The position numbers and the translations under genes are program-made. A stretch of DNA of 64,000 nucleotides, taken from the NCBI GenBank assembly GCA_009617715.1, contig VTFK01000014.1, forward strand, positions 186,001 through 250,000, written 5' to 3'. Source of the DNA: Plectrocnemia conspersa (lineage: Eukaryota; Arthropoda; Insecta; Trichoptera; Polycentropodidae). Positions 1 to 10,951 of the stretch are shown here, piece after piece. The notes below the pieces were generated by a model. That model saw only the letters and a list, made by a program, of their open reading frames with translations, ran no database searches and had not been told where the DNA came from. Each line of letters starts with the position of its first letter. The first letter of the stretch is position 1.

Positions 1-906
1 TGTACATATAAATGTACATAAAAAAATTAGAAAAAAAAAACAAATTTTACGATAAAACGTGATTTTGATTTAAGAATGAAATAATTTTTCATTCAATCTG
101 GAGATCAACAATTTTTTAGACGAAGATTATTCAATTCAATTTCATCGAAATATTGATGATCTAATTTCCTTCAAAATTAATGCCACTTTTTTCGGTATAA
201 AAAATTCATAATAATTCAAAATAAAAATAAAATAAGAATCTGACTTTATGGAATCGGCTTTTTAAAATTTGAATAAGATTATTTGCATGGTTAATAAGAT
301 GGGAATCGCAAAAGCTCTTCGCTTGTGAAATGCTGATATAATAATAATTATTATTGGCAAAAATACCAATTATTGTTCATTAGAGATTATTTAAATTCAA
401 CAATAACCATACAAACACGCACACCCATAAAACTTGTATACATCTCAACCCAAAAACCCTTTGTCCGAAAAATTTCGGATGCGGTTCCCACCGTCAGGCG
501 AGGACAGGTGTAATGGTCCCGCGCCACACACACACCTCGTCCCACGTATCCGCCATTGTCCAAAGATCGGAGGACCTCCGCCGACAAACGGCTGGACAAA
601 CAAACAAACGGGCCACAAAAGAGGACCAGTCAACCTCTTCATTCCGCCTGACGTATTCATTCTCGAGACACTACCTCATCATTAGACGCCGGACCTCTTG
701 TCATAAACTAGCCCCGCCCCTTCTGATATTAAGATAACTGCTTGAATTAACCTTTGGCGATAATACGTTTCACTGAGTATGTGATTAAATATTTATGTAA
801 GGTATTGAGACGCCAAGGACATCATATCACGTTTTTTCCTGGGAGAGGCAAAAGTTGGCCAGTCTATTTCATTAAAAATTATAGTATGTATTTCATTAAA
901 TTTAAT
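1..906. other. Intergenic; AT-rich with a GC-rich island at 434-735
   Basis: No gene seen. The island holds an E-box CAGGTG (504-509) and CCATTGTCCAAAGATCGG (about 552-569), which combines a Sox-like CATTGT with a TCF-like CAAAGATC. Four overlapping short open frames across it on both strands argue against coding and for a non-coding element. Confidence 0.5.
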
Positions 907-1499
907 AATCTACGTCAAAAGCAGTAAAAACGCATGGTTATAACAATATTATGATTTATAATAAGTGAGAATCGGATAAAGCATATCTAAACCGAATTTT
1001 GCCTAATAGGAGAGCGCAAAAAACAATTATCCCTTCTCAGAAGTCAAAAATCCACGTCAAAAGCAATAAAATCGTGCCGGCGCCGTCGAGCGTTCCCACT
1101 GCGACGGTGCCGACACGATTTTATTGCTTTTGACGTAAATTTTTGACTTCTGAGAAGTGATAATTGTTTTTGCGCCCTCCTATTAACCAAAATTCGGTTT
1201 GAATATACTTTGATCAATGCTCTTATATTAGAAGTCCATAATAATATCGGTAAAGATAGCTAATATATTTTTAAAACATAGTGTAATATCGAAATGCAGA
1301 CAAACTATGGAGCAATATGTGAAATGCGATATCTGTCTGTATTCTTTCGCTTATTTTACACTCAAAGATGAGTTGGCTTAGTTTGTTTTTTGGACTTGAC
1401 TAAAACTCTAATTAGTTTTATAACCTTCATTGGGCTAGGTTTAGGTTTGAACAGCAAATGGACGTTTCGCAACTGTCAAATTGAGTTTCAAAGACATTA
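907..1499. repeat. Foldback repeat family R1, copy 1
   Basis: A hairpin at 989-1200 with about 100-bp near-complementary arms (left from AAACCGAATTTTG, right ending AATTCGGTTT) around a 12-bp centre. A flank at 1201-1499 is shared in reverse orientation with copies at 46385 and 57114. The outer motif CTACGTCAAAAGCA at about 909 repeats the ACGTCAAAAGCAATAAAATC found twice inside the hairpin. No coding sequence; it fits a non-autonomous foldback DNA element. Confidence 0.85.
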
Positions 1500-2912
1500 T
1501 AAACAAGCACATAATAGTTAAATTATATTTTTGCTAGTATCTAATGGTGAAATGTATTTGGACTTCATTAGTGAAAATACACTTTCACTGAAAAATACAC
1601 ATTCACTGAAACATTTATACATTGCATGTAAACAAATAATGATTAGTATGTATAATAAATATATATATCTTACTTCAAAATTTAAAAATATATATCTACC
1701 GGTGAAATTGTATTCCGATATGATTTCACTGAAATGGCGTATTTTAAAAAATATTTTCCGGTTAGATCCGAGACTGTTTTTAATATATTTTCTTTGAGGG
1801 ATAACCCGAAAATTTCTGGTTTAGAATCAGTGACGTTATTTCAGATTATTTTAATATTTATTATTTTTAATTTTTCTGGCTAAATTCAAGGGGGAGCAAA
1901 TGCCCCAGTGGAAGGATAAAGCTCAAGAATCTCGTCCAGGTGGTCTTTAGCGCCACACGTTGTTTTAAAACCTACAGTGTGTACTCGTCATCCCACGCAT
2001 CATCCGGATTGGATTAATCGCGCTGTAATTCGAGGCGGTTATTACGGCGGCGAAAACAGTTAGCTTGTATGTATGTAAATATGTCTCTCGTTCACCCACT
2101 GAACAACAAAACGTCTCGAGTGTGATCGAGAGCCTTTGACCAAATGGGTTGCTTTTTAACAGAGCGGCGGATGTTGCGTCAACGCGTCCAAACTGTTAAT
2201 TCGAGTTGTACATATTTATTGTAGTGATTTGAGAACGGGAAAACTGACGCGTGTTCATGTTGTAGTTGATTGATAAGTGGTGCTGTGGGTGTGGATTTGA
2301 GTGGATTCTTGGTGATTTATTATTGTAAAAGATTCTGCATTTTATATAAGCACAAAATAATTCCATTTTCATAGATCAGAGTATAACAAATAATAAATTA
2401 ATATATTTTGTACCGATACTTATTAACCTATTATAAATTTCTACTTCGCCAATTTTTCATTAAATATGATTATTTAAATGTTGAGAAAATACATGTAAGA
2501 TATGTTTATCTTAAAATATTATGTATGTTGTTAAAATAAAATGTATCAGGGGAACACAGAAGAAAGAACTTTTTTTTAATTAAAAATATTTTTCCAATAA
2601 CAAATTTTGTAATATTTTCCAATAAAAATATTATTCTACAGAATAATCTACATCGACAGACACAACCTTCTTCATCGATCAGGCAATTTTTAGTCCCACA
2701 TTTGTAAAAACTGTCTGGCTGTGAGTTAAAATATTCAGAAAGAAATGTTTTAACTTCACTTACACACTATTAATTTTTTACAATCTAAAGAATGTAATGT
2801 GATGGTGCTATATCGGAAGAATATGAAGGGTGAGCAACAGTTTTTCATCTTAGACCATTAATTTTTGTGTGCGTGATTCTCGCAGTATGAGGCAGGCGCG
2901 TCGCCTTGTTCT
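1500..2912. other. Intergenic, no gene seen
   Basis: AT-rich. A short tandem of AATACACWTTCACTGAA lies at about 1576-1612. A GC-richer patch covers about 1890-2330. Nothing codes convincingly. Confidence 0.5.
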
Positions 2913-2917
2913 CGTCG

Positions 2918-4063
2918 CACGGTAGGGTATTTGCTCGATCTGGGCGGCCAAAAGTCGATTATGAAAATTTAAGCGCAGGTAAAAAAAAAGCTGATAATTT
3001 TGCTCATAATAATCAACAATTCCCCCACTCCTTGTATAACGCTAGCGCCCCCACGATCGGTCGGAAGTCAATCATCTCGTTTTCTCGGCGTCGATTGCAT
3101 ACTCGTACATTGGACAATTATTATTATTTTATTTGGTTACAGTTAACAATTCAAACCCCTAATTGTGATAAAGCAGGTAAGTGTTTCTACGTTTCATAGC
3201 TTTTTGTTGTAGTTGCTGTCATATTAAACACACAATATTGTTTTGAATAAGTACCACTTTTTAGTACTTTTACCTATTTTTTTTTTAATTTTGAGTTCAT
3301 TAGTTATATTTCCCATCACTTTTTAATATAGATTTTATATATAATATAAATCTTAGGTCTTTCTCTTTATGATACATGTAAAATTGGCTGCGGATTTTTG
3401 CGGTTTTTAACACATTGCATACCATTATTCTTAAAAATGGGACGGGGCTTAGTCGCGAAAGTTAGGACCTAAACGTTTTATATATAATATATTATAACTT
3501 TTTAATTAGGTGACGTGTTAACGTCAAATTTAAAATACAGTTTTATAATGATTGTGATTTTTTAATAATATGATTATTATGGTAAATTCAGTAAACCTTA
3601 AATTGTGGATCGCGTACTAATAAAATAAAATAAAAATTTGTTTAGAATCACCAAATATACACATATTTAAAAATGAAAAGGATACCGAGTATGATCAAAT
3701 ACTAGTCAAATACTTTTTCTTGTTAAAAAAAACAGCAAATATCAAACTTTGTGACATATACAATTTATTTTTTATTTTTAACACTTGACGCGGCGAAATT
3801 CGCATGACCGTTCAACACGGAATTCCTCTTCCTCGTGCCTACAATTTAAGAAATACTTATTAAAATAAAATTGCATGAATTTTTTTCATGAAAAATAAAA
3901 AAAAAGGTTTTTTTTTTAATTTTTTTTAAAAAAAAAAAGTTTTTTTTCTATAATGTATTTTTTAACACTTATAATATTATATATTTTACTAAGAGCACTT
4001 ATGGAATCAACTAAAGTGGAGAAATAATTTTGGCCGCCCAGATCGGGAAAATACCCCACAGTG
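2918..4063. mobile_element. Transib-like non-autonomous DNA transposon (1146 bp)
   Basis: Terminal inverted repeats match at 33 of 38 positions: the left begins CACGGTAGGGTATTTG (2918) and the right, read inward, CACTGTGGGGTATTTT (from 4063), both continuing with CGATCTGGGCGGCCAAAA. Flanks are CGTCG (2913-2917) and CGTTG (4064-4068), a 4 of 5 match. CAC-type termini and a 5-bp CG-containing duplication are hallmarks of Transib, the superfamily related to the RAG1 recombinase. The interior has no transposase frame, so it would depend on a helper. Confidence 0.75.
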
Positions 4064-4068
4064 CGTTG

Positions 4069-5482
4069 CTTAGCGCATACGGAACACCCACGCCTTCCCA
4101 ATATTTTTTTTAACTTATTTAAATGTTAGACCATGTCAATCCTGTAAAAAATATATAAAATGCCATTTTTGTCATGAGCCGTCCTCAGCGGCTTAGGCCA
4201 CCTCTGTTCTCGACCTAAACCGTCACGATCAACGACTGCCGCCGGGCTTGATTATGTAAGTAAGAACAAGAAAAACACAGCTACCCGATTTTTTAACCAT
4301 CTGTCTGGTAATTCAAAAAACTCGCAGTTGGTGAACGCATTGTGATCTATCCATTATTGTATATAATTTAATGTAATTGTTTCTGTGAATATATTATTTT
4401 AATCTATTTTATTCATACAAAGTGCTCTTTTTCTGTGAAGAGTGCATTGGGATAAAGCTGTTCTTCCTTACACATGTATTAAAATAAATAATTTAATAGT
4501 TTATATATAAGTATCGTGCCACACCGTATCAAAATATTTCTTAAATCGAACATTAGTATAACTATATTACATGCTAGATTATCATAGCGATCTTTGTATA
4601 TAATAGTTGCTTATTTATATAAGATAATATTGCTAATTCAAACCTAAATTAGCATTTCATCTGATTCTATTATACAATCTATATTAAAAATCTGTTTAAT
4701 CTAATCTAGCGAAACATACACCGAAATTCATTCTCAACTCTTATCTGATCTTCTGACCTCAACTGGCGCCAAACCAAAATCGAAGAATCGGCAAATAATA
4801 AATAGGTCTGCATTAGCATACACATCCGATATAGAGCCGAGTTAATTAGAATCGGGTCGTTAGCACACCGATGACTGGTAGCTTATGCAAGCATAGCAAA
4901 CCTGTTGCATTATCACCTCGGGCAGGTGCGTCGTTTTTGTGGCACAGTGCGGCTCCCAGCGAACTGGTTTTACATCCAGAATCCCCTCTTCTGGCGAGGA
5001 GGAGAGGAATTTGCCGTGACAGACGCGCTTAACCCCTTCGATGCCACAATCGAACACAGCGCGCTTAATTGCGACGATGACGTCGAGATGATCACGATCG
5101 TAGCTCAATACTATGGCAAGGCGTTCACACCCACCGTTGGGTGCTTCTTGGTCCATAAATCATGCATGTGGTATGCAATGGAGATATTTTAATTATTTTA
5201 TTGGAGATGCATGTTGGATTATTGAAGACGCCGAAAGAACATAAAAATTTATGATAGTTTTACCGTATTCTATGTTTTTAATTTAGCTCTGTGACAAATT
5301 TAGTTGATCGAGTAATTATTAGCATGAATCAATTCTCACGGGTTAAATGCAAACTGTGAACGCGTCTTCGCATATTTAACATTGTAATATTTGCTCTTGC
5401 TAGGCAAGAAGAATATAATTTCACTGTACTTACTTTGTAAAATCAACCTAAATTAATCGCTACTCATAATTAGATATTTAGT
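4069..5482. other. Intergenic with one GC-rich island (4740-5190)
   Basis: AT-rich apart from the island, which is described separately. Otherwise I see nothing. Confidence 0.5.
4905..5192 (+). CDS. Unrecognised open frame, 95 codons (opposing frame at 4860-5156)
   Basis: I do not recognise it. The plus frame has a coding-like, GC-rich third position and includes RFCGTVRLPANWFYIQ and DATIEHSALNCDDDVEM. The minus frame (98 codons, including RDHLDVIVAIKRAVFDCG) looks about as plausible. An acceptor-like CACCTCGGGCAG|GTGCG precedes the body of the plus frame at 4924, and the same CAGGTG is an E-box. It may be an exon of a neighbouring gene, a relic of a mobile element, or a conserved non-coding element. 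No domain is visible. Confidence 0.2.
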   Translation: MHYHLGQVRRFCGTVRLPANWFYIQNPLFWRGGEEFAVTDALNPFDATIEHSALNCDDDVEMITIVAQYYGKAFTPTVGCFLVHKSCMWYAMEIF

Positions 5483-5490
5483 GTCGAGAC

Positions 5491-6437
5491 TAGGGCTTTC
5501 AAACTGGTTAAAACTAAAACCAGGTTAACCGGTTTTTCAGCCATTTAAAAAAATTGAAAACCGGTTTTTTGCCTTGGTTAACCGTTTTTTTAGGATTATT
5601 TTCAAATTAAATTAAAAACTATTTTTTTCGCAAAAATGATAAATAACACACAAAATTGATGAATAAATTCCTAAGCAGAATGACTGAGTTAAAACTCATT
5701 GCTTCAATAAAAATATATCATCCATTTCAATTACAAAAAGATTTAAAATTATTTGAATATATTAAACAGCGCACTATAAATCTCCAAAAAATATATATAA
5801 TTATTTATTTACAATTAAACCAACGTAACGTGTTTTTGGGGTTGCAAATAATTTTTGTACAAAAATTCGAGGTTGAATGCATCATGATACGTTTTATGCA
5901 TTAGTATTTTTAATTTATTTTTTTAATAAATGATTTGAAATATGTATCATATAATTTTTTAAAATTTTATTGTCGTTTAATTGATATTTTTGTATTTTTG
6001 ATATTTTTTTTATTTTTGTTACTTTAGATATTTTTAAATATATTTCCTTCAAATTTTGGTTAACTATAAAATAATAATCCATTTGTATTTTACTTGTCAA
6101 TAAATTTGATTTTGTCGTAATTATTTTTGTGCATATACTATTAACTATGCAAACAAAAATATAAAATAATTAATTTATGTATTATATATTTTCAAGTATA
6201 ATACATACTTTTTTTATGCAATTTATTACCTATTTCTGGTTATTTTACTATCAATCCTATATTTTTTAAGTAATAAAATTATAATTTTTTATGCCAAATT
6301 TGAAACAAATATTTACATATTTAAAAAAAAAAAAAAATTTAAGCATATTAAATATCTTAATTTTTCGAAGACGGTTAAAACCAGTCAACCAGTTTTTTTA
6401 TTTTTTATAAGCCAAAAACGGTTTTTTGGAAGCTCTA
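5491..6437. mobile_element. hAT-like MITE (947 bp)
   Basis: The left end begins TAGGGCTTTCAAAC and the right end, read inward, TAGAGCTTCCAAAA; both subterminal regions carry CTGGTT/AACCGGTTTT-type motifs. Flanks GTCGAGAC (5483-5490) and ATCGAGAT (6438-6445) agree at 6 of 8 positions, the duplication length of hAT elements. The interior is very AT-rich, with no transposase frame I recognise. Confidence 0.72.
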
Positions 6438-6445
6438 ATCGAGAT

Positions 6446-8149
6446 AACTGGGGAATTCCTTGCTCTTGTTTTTTGGTCCTGAACTTACTTAAATAAATTA
6501 AATATATAAGACTTTCTGATTTTCTACTTTAAACAAAACTTTATCACTAGAAACGTTCACAGCGCTGAAATCAAAAATAAAAGAAAATGTAGGCTACAAA
6601 ACAATGTATTTAAATGAATTAAAATTTTTGCAACGAACCGAAAAATGGATTAAAAATTGAAATATTTTCTAAAAAATGGTGGATGTTTTGAACACTAGTG
6701 TATAGCGGTGCGGTGATGTTACTCCCAACATATAAATCATTATTTTAGAAACAAGTATTTTAAGCAATTCGCGGTAGATGCTAATATAATAAGATATGCA
6801 TATAGATGTTAAAATTGTTTTTGAGAAAATTAAATATGTTTAACCCATTACGAGACTTTTTAAGCTCATTTCAAGACATATTTTTTCGAAAGAAATAACA
6901 TATTTGAAGCTCACTTAAATTTTGCATGAACAAAGTATGGACATATTCTACTTTAGAAAGCTAAAATGTGATATAGAAACAATAATTTGCGAAAAATGTG
7001 AATCAATGTGCTTTTAATGTAAAAAAATACTTACATAGTGACGCACTTGAGCTTCCATCTGGTCCATGGCTATCAGAGCAAAGTTTCATCTTGAGCTTCT
7101 GACGTGACGGAGTCTTCCAACTCAACTTCTACTTCAATAATATTATTGTTGTTTGTATGCTTTGTCGCCCAGAAATGGCGACCTAGAAGTTCCGGAGACG
7201 GAGCCAAGCAATAATCCGATTGGTCCTAAATTAGCTTTCTCTCCCATTTTCGACCAACGAAACAACATATGTTCGGTGAACATTCACTGCTTCTCAATAC
7301 TAGTCAAAGAACCAGAGATCAGAGAGAAACGCCATTTCATTCGGTACGAAATAATACATATATTTGTTTGCAATAAACTGTATATCAAACAGCTCTTCCT
7401 GCTAAGTTAAAAAATATAATTAGGAAGAAAAAATCTCGCTGCGCTACAAATTAAATTAAGTTGGTGTTCGCTTTCACTCGTATCGCATCAAATAATATTA
7501 ACATTTATTTAGCACTACTCAAATTATTTCTCTATGAGTGACATTATGAGTAGTAGTACTAATAGATCTCTAGGCACGATCATCTTCTATCTTCAGAATC
7601 GATGAAGGGTTATCTGTATAGATATTGATTTATACTTCGAATTGTATTTCAGCTTTCATTAGTCAGTCAACCAAAATACTTTCCCATAAATCCTTGGAAA
7701 AATCAAAACACATTGAAATTATTTCTTAATAATGCACTTCTTTCACTTTCCAATAATCTTCTATGCTTTGTTAGACATAGTATTCCTTCTTGCTTGTCAT
7801 TCTACCACTTTTCAGTTAAAATGCTCCATTCTCCAATTTAGCAAATTGTTCTAGCAGACACGCTTTTTGTTTTAATTGCAATTTATTCACTTTAACAGGC
7901 GTATTCATTTTTTTGCATTGTTACAACGTAGAAACAAGTATGATTCATCTATGGTATTTCAAGGATCTGATGCATTCAGTTCTTTAAAAAGAATTTAATT
8001 CCAGTAAAACCTAATATTTAAAATAAATTACAACAAAAGGATTGCGAAATTGTAGCGAAGCACATACTTACATTTTTTGCTCATCATGACAGCATCCTCG
8101 GAAGGTGAGCGAGATTTATAGACTCGACTTGCATGGGAAAAAATAGCAC
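6446..8149. other. Intergenic, no gene seen
   Basis: AT-rich except for about 7060-7350, which has normal GC and an open plus frame (7153-7410, 85 codons) without recognisable similarity. Nothing else supported. Confidence 0.45.
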
Positions 8150-10087
8150 CAGGATAAAAAAGTAAAGACTGGCTTCAATAAACAATCGTTTTTTTTATTA
8201 ACATTTTGCCGCACAGATCCAGAATTATTATAATATATAATGAAGTCACATTCCGAATCGGAAACAATCACATAGTGTCCGCGGTCCGGAGGCCCAAAAC
8301 CGAAAACTGGTGTCGGATCGGACCTCTAGGCCGCGAGTAGCCCTTATTCGATCCTTTCAACCCTTCCAAAGCATTGCCAATTCGAGTCAATGATTTTTAT
8401 GATTTAATAATATGAAAATATTACATAAAATAATAATAATAATAATAATAACAATAACAATGTGAAAATGCAATAATAATAATATAAAAACAGCAGTCAA
8501 TGGTGGTCAAATGTGATTTTGCGAATTGGCACGAATGAAGTGGAAGGTTTTATATTGCAATACAAATAAGAGCTCTTTGAAAATAGTCTTACATTCACAA
8601 CTTTGGAATCGAGATTCTTGTCTACGTAAAAAAAGAACAAATTAATTTAACATGATGTCGATTAATAGAACATTATTACAAACACTATCATTATTAATTT
8701 CAATTTGACGACAATGTGTCGGAATTTTTATGTACACGATTAATACAACAAAAAAATAACATATACTGTAAAAAATCAAGAGCATTTCGATAGATTCTCG
8801 TTTTAATGATACATTTTTAATTTAATATCTGGCCGTTTTTGCATCGATTCAACTATACAATATAATGTACAAAAGTACAAATTTGCTCGTTCGTACACGG
8901 TATACCATTATTTTAATATAATATATATCATATGTATATAAACGATCAGTTCACAACTTCGGGCGCACCCTGTACATGGAAAAATCTTAAATTTATACTT
9001 TATACTCGACATTGTGCATTGTTGACTCTCAAAAACAATCATGATATAAAATATATATATTATAATGGAATAATTTGTACAGTGCGGTTCAAATTTATCG
9101 TCCTTTTTAAGTACAAAAATTACAATGCGAATGATCCAATTTGAGCACACAGAAACTGAAACGTCCGATCGGTATTGTTCTTTCATTATATATAAATAAG
9201 ATTCTAGATCGGGCGCCACAGTTTGAGCATAGCTATTACACAATATATAATAATATATATTTTTTAAATTTTATAATGACTTAGTTTTCATTACCTTACC
9301 TAATCGTATTTAAGTTACCTAATTAATTATTTATTTTTTTAATATAAAAAACAGGAACATGGTATCTCGATAACAATCTACTACAAAACCAACATCATTG
9401 TCTTCTAAGGAAAATTACGAAAGACAGAAGTATATAAATTATTCATATATATATATATATATATAAAAAGAAAAATATAAATCAAGAATTTTTTTAAGTA
9501 TCGTTTTATAAAAAAAATAATATTAAATAGTCTTTAGATAAATTCTAGCGGCGCATTAAGTAGTACAAGAACTAAAAAATAATTTAGAAAATGTATAAAA
9601 AACTCTTTGAAAAAATACTTTTTTTATAATGATATCGTAAAAAAACAGTACATCAGTCAATATGTGTATCAATATAAATTAGGAGGGGCGGCGGCGACGC
9701 CTCGTTCTTTGACTTAGTATTACTTTTTAATTAAATTTTCTTTAATATATATTTGCTCAATATATACACATATATGTGTACATATTCAGCTTCTGAGGGT
9801 CGCGAGGGCGTGGGACTAGGCGGAGCCGCAGCCCTCAGGCTCTGGGGGCCCCCGGAGGACCCCGAACCGTCTGAGATCAAAACGCATAGGACGCCCCTGG
9901 CTCCTATCGTTCCAAAAGTCGAACAATTAAAAGTAGTTACGTATAAAAATAATATATACGTATAAAATTGACGAATAAAAATGTACGAAACGTCGTAGTT
10001 AGGACCTTACATATCCATCTTGAGGGTCCCAAATAAAGATTTACTTTGCGGTTAATATACAATGATGCATTGTATCGCAGCGGACGA

Positions 10088-10226
10088 CTGCGGGACTTCG
10101 CCGTCTAGCAGCGCACAACTGCGGAACTTCGATGTCTCGCAGCGCATAACTGCGAAACTTCGCCGTCTCGCAATGCACAACTGCGGAACTTCGCCGTCTC
10201 GCAGCGCACGACTGCGGTACTTCGCC
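10088..10226. repeat. 31-bp minisatellite, about 4.5 copies
   Basis: Units begin at 10088, 10119, 10150, 10181 and 10212, spaced exactly 31 bp; each starts CTGCG and contains ACTTCG and, in most, CGTCTCGCA. It is GC-rich inside AT-rich DNA. The minus strand of each unit can form a short CGCAG/CTGCG stem. Because 31 is not a multiple of 3, the small open frames across it (10041-10271) are repeat artefacts. It lies in the probable 3' UTR. Confidence 0.9.
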
Positions 10227-10435
10227 AGTTTCAAATATATATTTTAACTGTAAAGAGAACCGCGCATGCATGATATTAAAATTGGAGATTGGATATTTTT
10301 TAAAGTCCTAAATAAGTCGTTTCATTTTTTTGGTGTCATCTAAACGTTCGACGTTTGGAGCCGGAGAGGGCACAGCGCTAAAATGGGAGTCGCCGCCGCG
10401 GGCCCCCTTTCCGAGGGGGCCCGGCCTCGGAGTCA

Positions 10436-10717
10436 TATTTACACGCGTATTTACACGAGGCCGCACAGCCCTGGTTTCAATATATTACAAAAAATCTTAA
10501 ACGTCTAAAACGTCGCGTGAAAACTTACAATACAATAATAATAATATAATAATAATAATAACAAGCGAATAAATTAATTTTCACTAATCCTAGGCGGCTG
10601 TTCGAAGTCCGTAGGGTCCCGTCGGACCGTCGTTTCGTTCACTGTACACGTATTTATATATCTTCATTATTTACACGTATTTATCACGATCGCTATATAT
10701 ACACATATATATTTACA
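10436..10717 (-). promoter_or_regulatory. Cluster of five Pumilio/PUF-type motifs in the Delta 3' UTR
   Basis: The RNA-sense motif TGTANATA occurs at 10443-10436, 10455-10448, 10675-10668, 10703-10696 and 10717-10710, that is 120-400 nt after the stop codon, all on the transcript strand. A sixth is at 9768-9761. UGUANAUA is the established core of Pumilio-family binding sites. Binding here is an inference from sequence; part of the density comes from local TA-richness. Confidence 0.45.
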
Positions 10718-10836
10718 TTATATCTATAATTTCGTATATGTATATATTTATTATAAATTTGTGTTTAGGTTGGCGAATTTTTTAATATAAAATGTCTTTT
10801 CGTCGATTTGTTTAAGTCCTAATTTTTTAGCGATCG

Positions 10837-10951
10837 CTACACTTGCGTCGCAAAGGTCCCGGGGTCCGGCCTGAGGTAGTGGTCTTCTATCACGTAAACA
10901 CTGGGAGTCTTCTCTCCGCCGCTGGGCGGCCTTTTCACTAGTGAAGCGTCA
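10837..10951 (-). CDS. Dl: Delta exon 7: C-terminal tail and stop codon
   Basis: Encodes the last 37 residues after junction Ser747, then TAG at 10839-10837. It contains TPSVYVIEDHY, close to a conserved block near the C-terminus of insect Deltas, and ends in ATQV. The last residues T-x-V fit a class I PDZ-domain ligand, known in other Deltas to bind MAGI/Dlg-type scaffolds. The acceptor is TTTGTTACAG|TGACGC, which restores AG+T = Ser after exon 6. Without this exon the tail would lack both conserved elements, which supports the join. Confidence 0.94.

Larger units (their letters stand above)
8150..10836 (-). other. Probable Delta 3' UTR and downstream flank
   Basis: There is no coding potential after the Delta stop. 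The stretch is AT-rich with GC-rich patches (about 9680-9910, 10060-10230, 10370-10460) and microsatellites (ATT/TAA type near 8425-8500 and 10530-10562, TA type near 9445-9468). On the transcript strand AATAAA occurs at 10754-10749 and 8199-8194 among other places, so I cannot fix the cleavage site. One K-box-like TGTGAT reads on the transcript strand at about 8270. The extent is an inference; a short 3' UTR is also possible. Confidence 0.45.

Noticed and set aside
8420..8500. Possible CRISPR or ordered array in the repeated AATAATAAT stretch
   Set aside because: It is a simple triplet microsatellite; no direct repeats with spacers exist anywhere in the window.
10041..10271. Overlapping frames across the 31-bp repeat
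   Set aside because: They arise from a repeat that is not a multiple of three, read in several frames.
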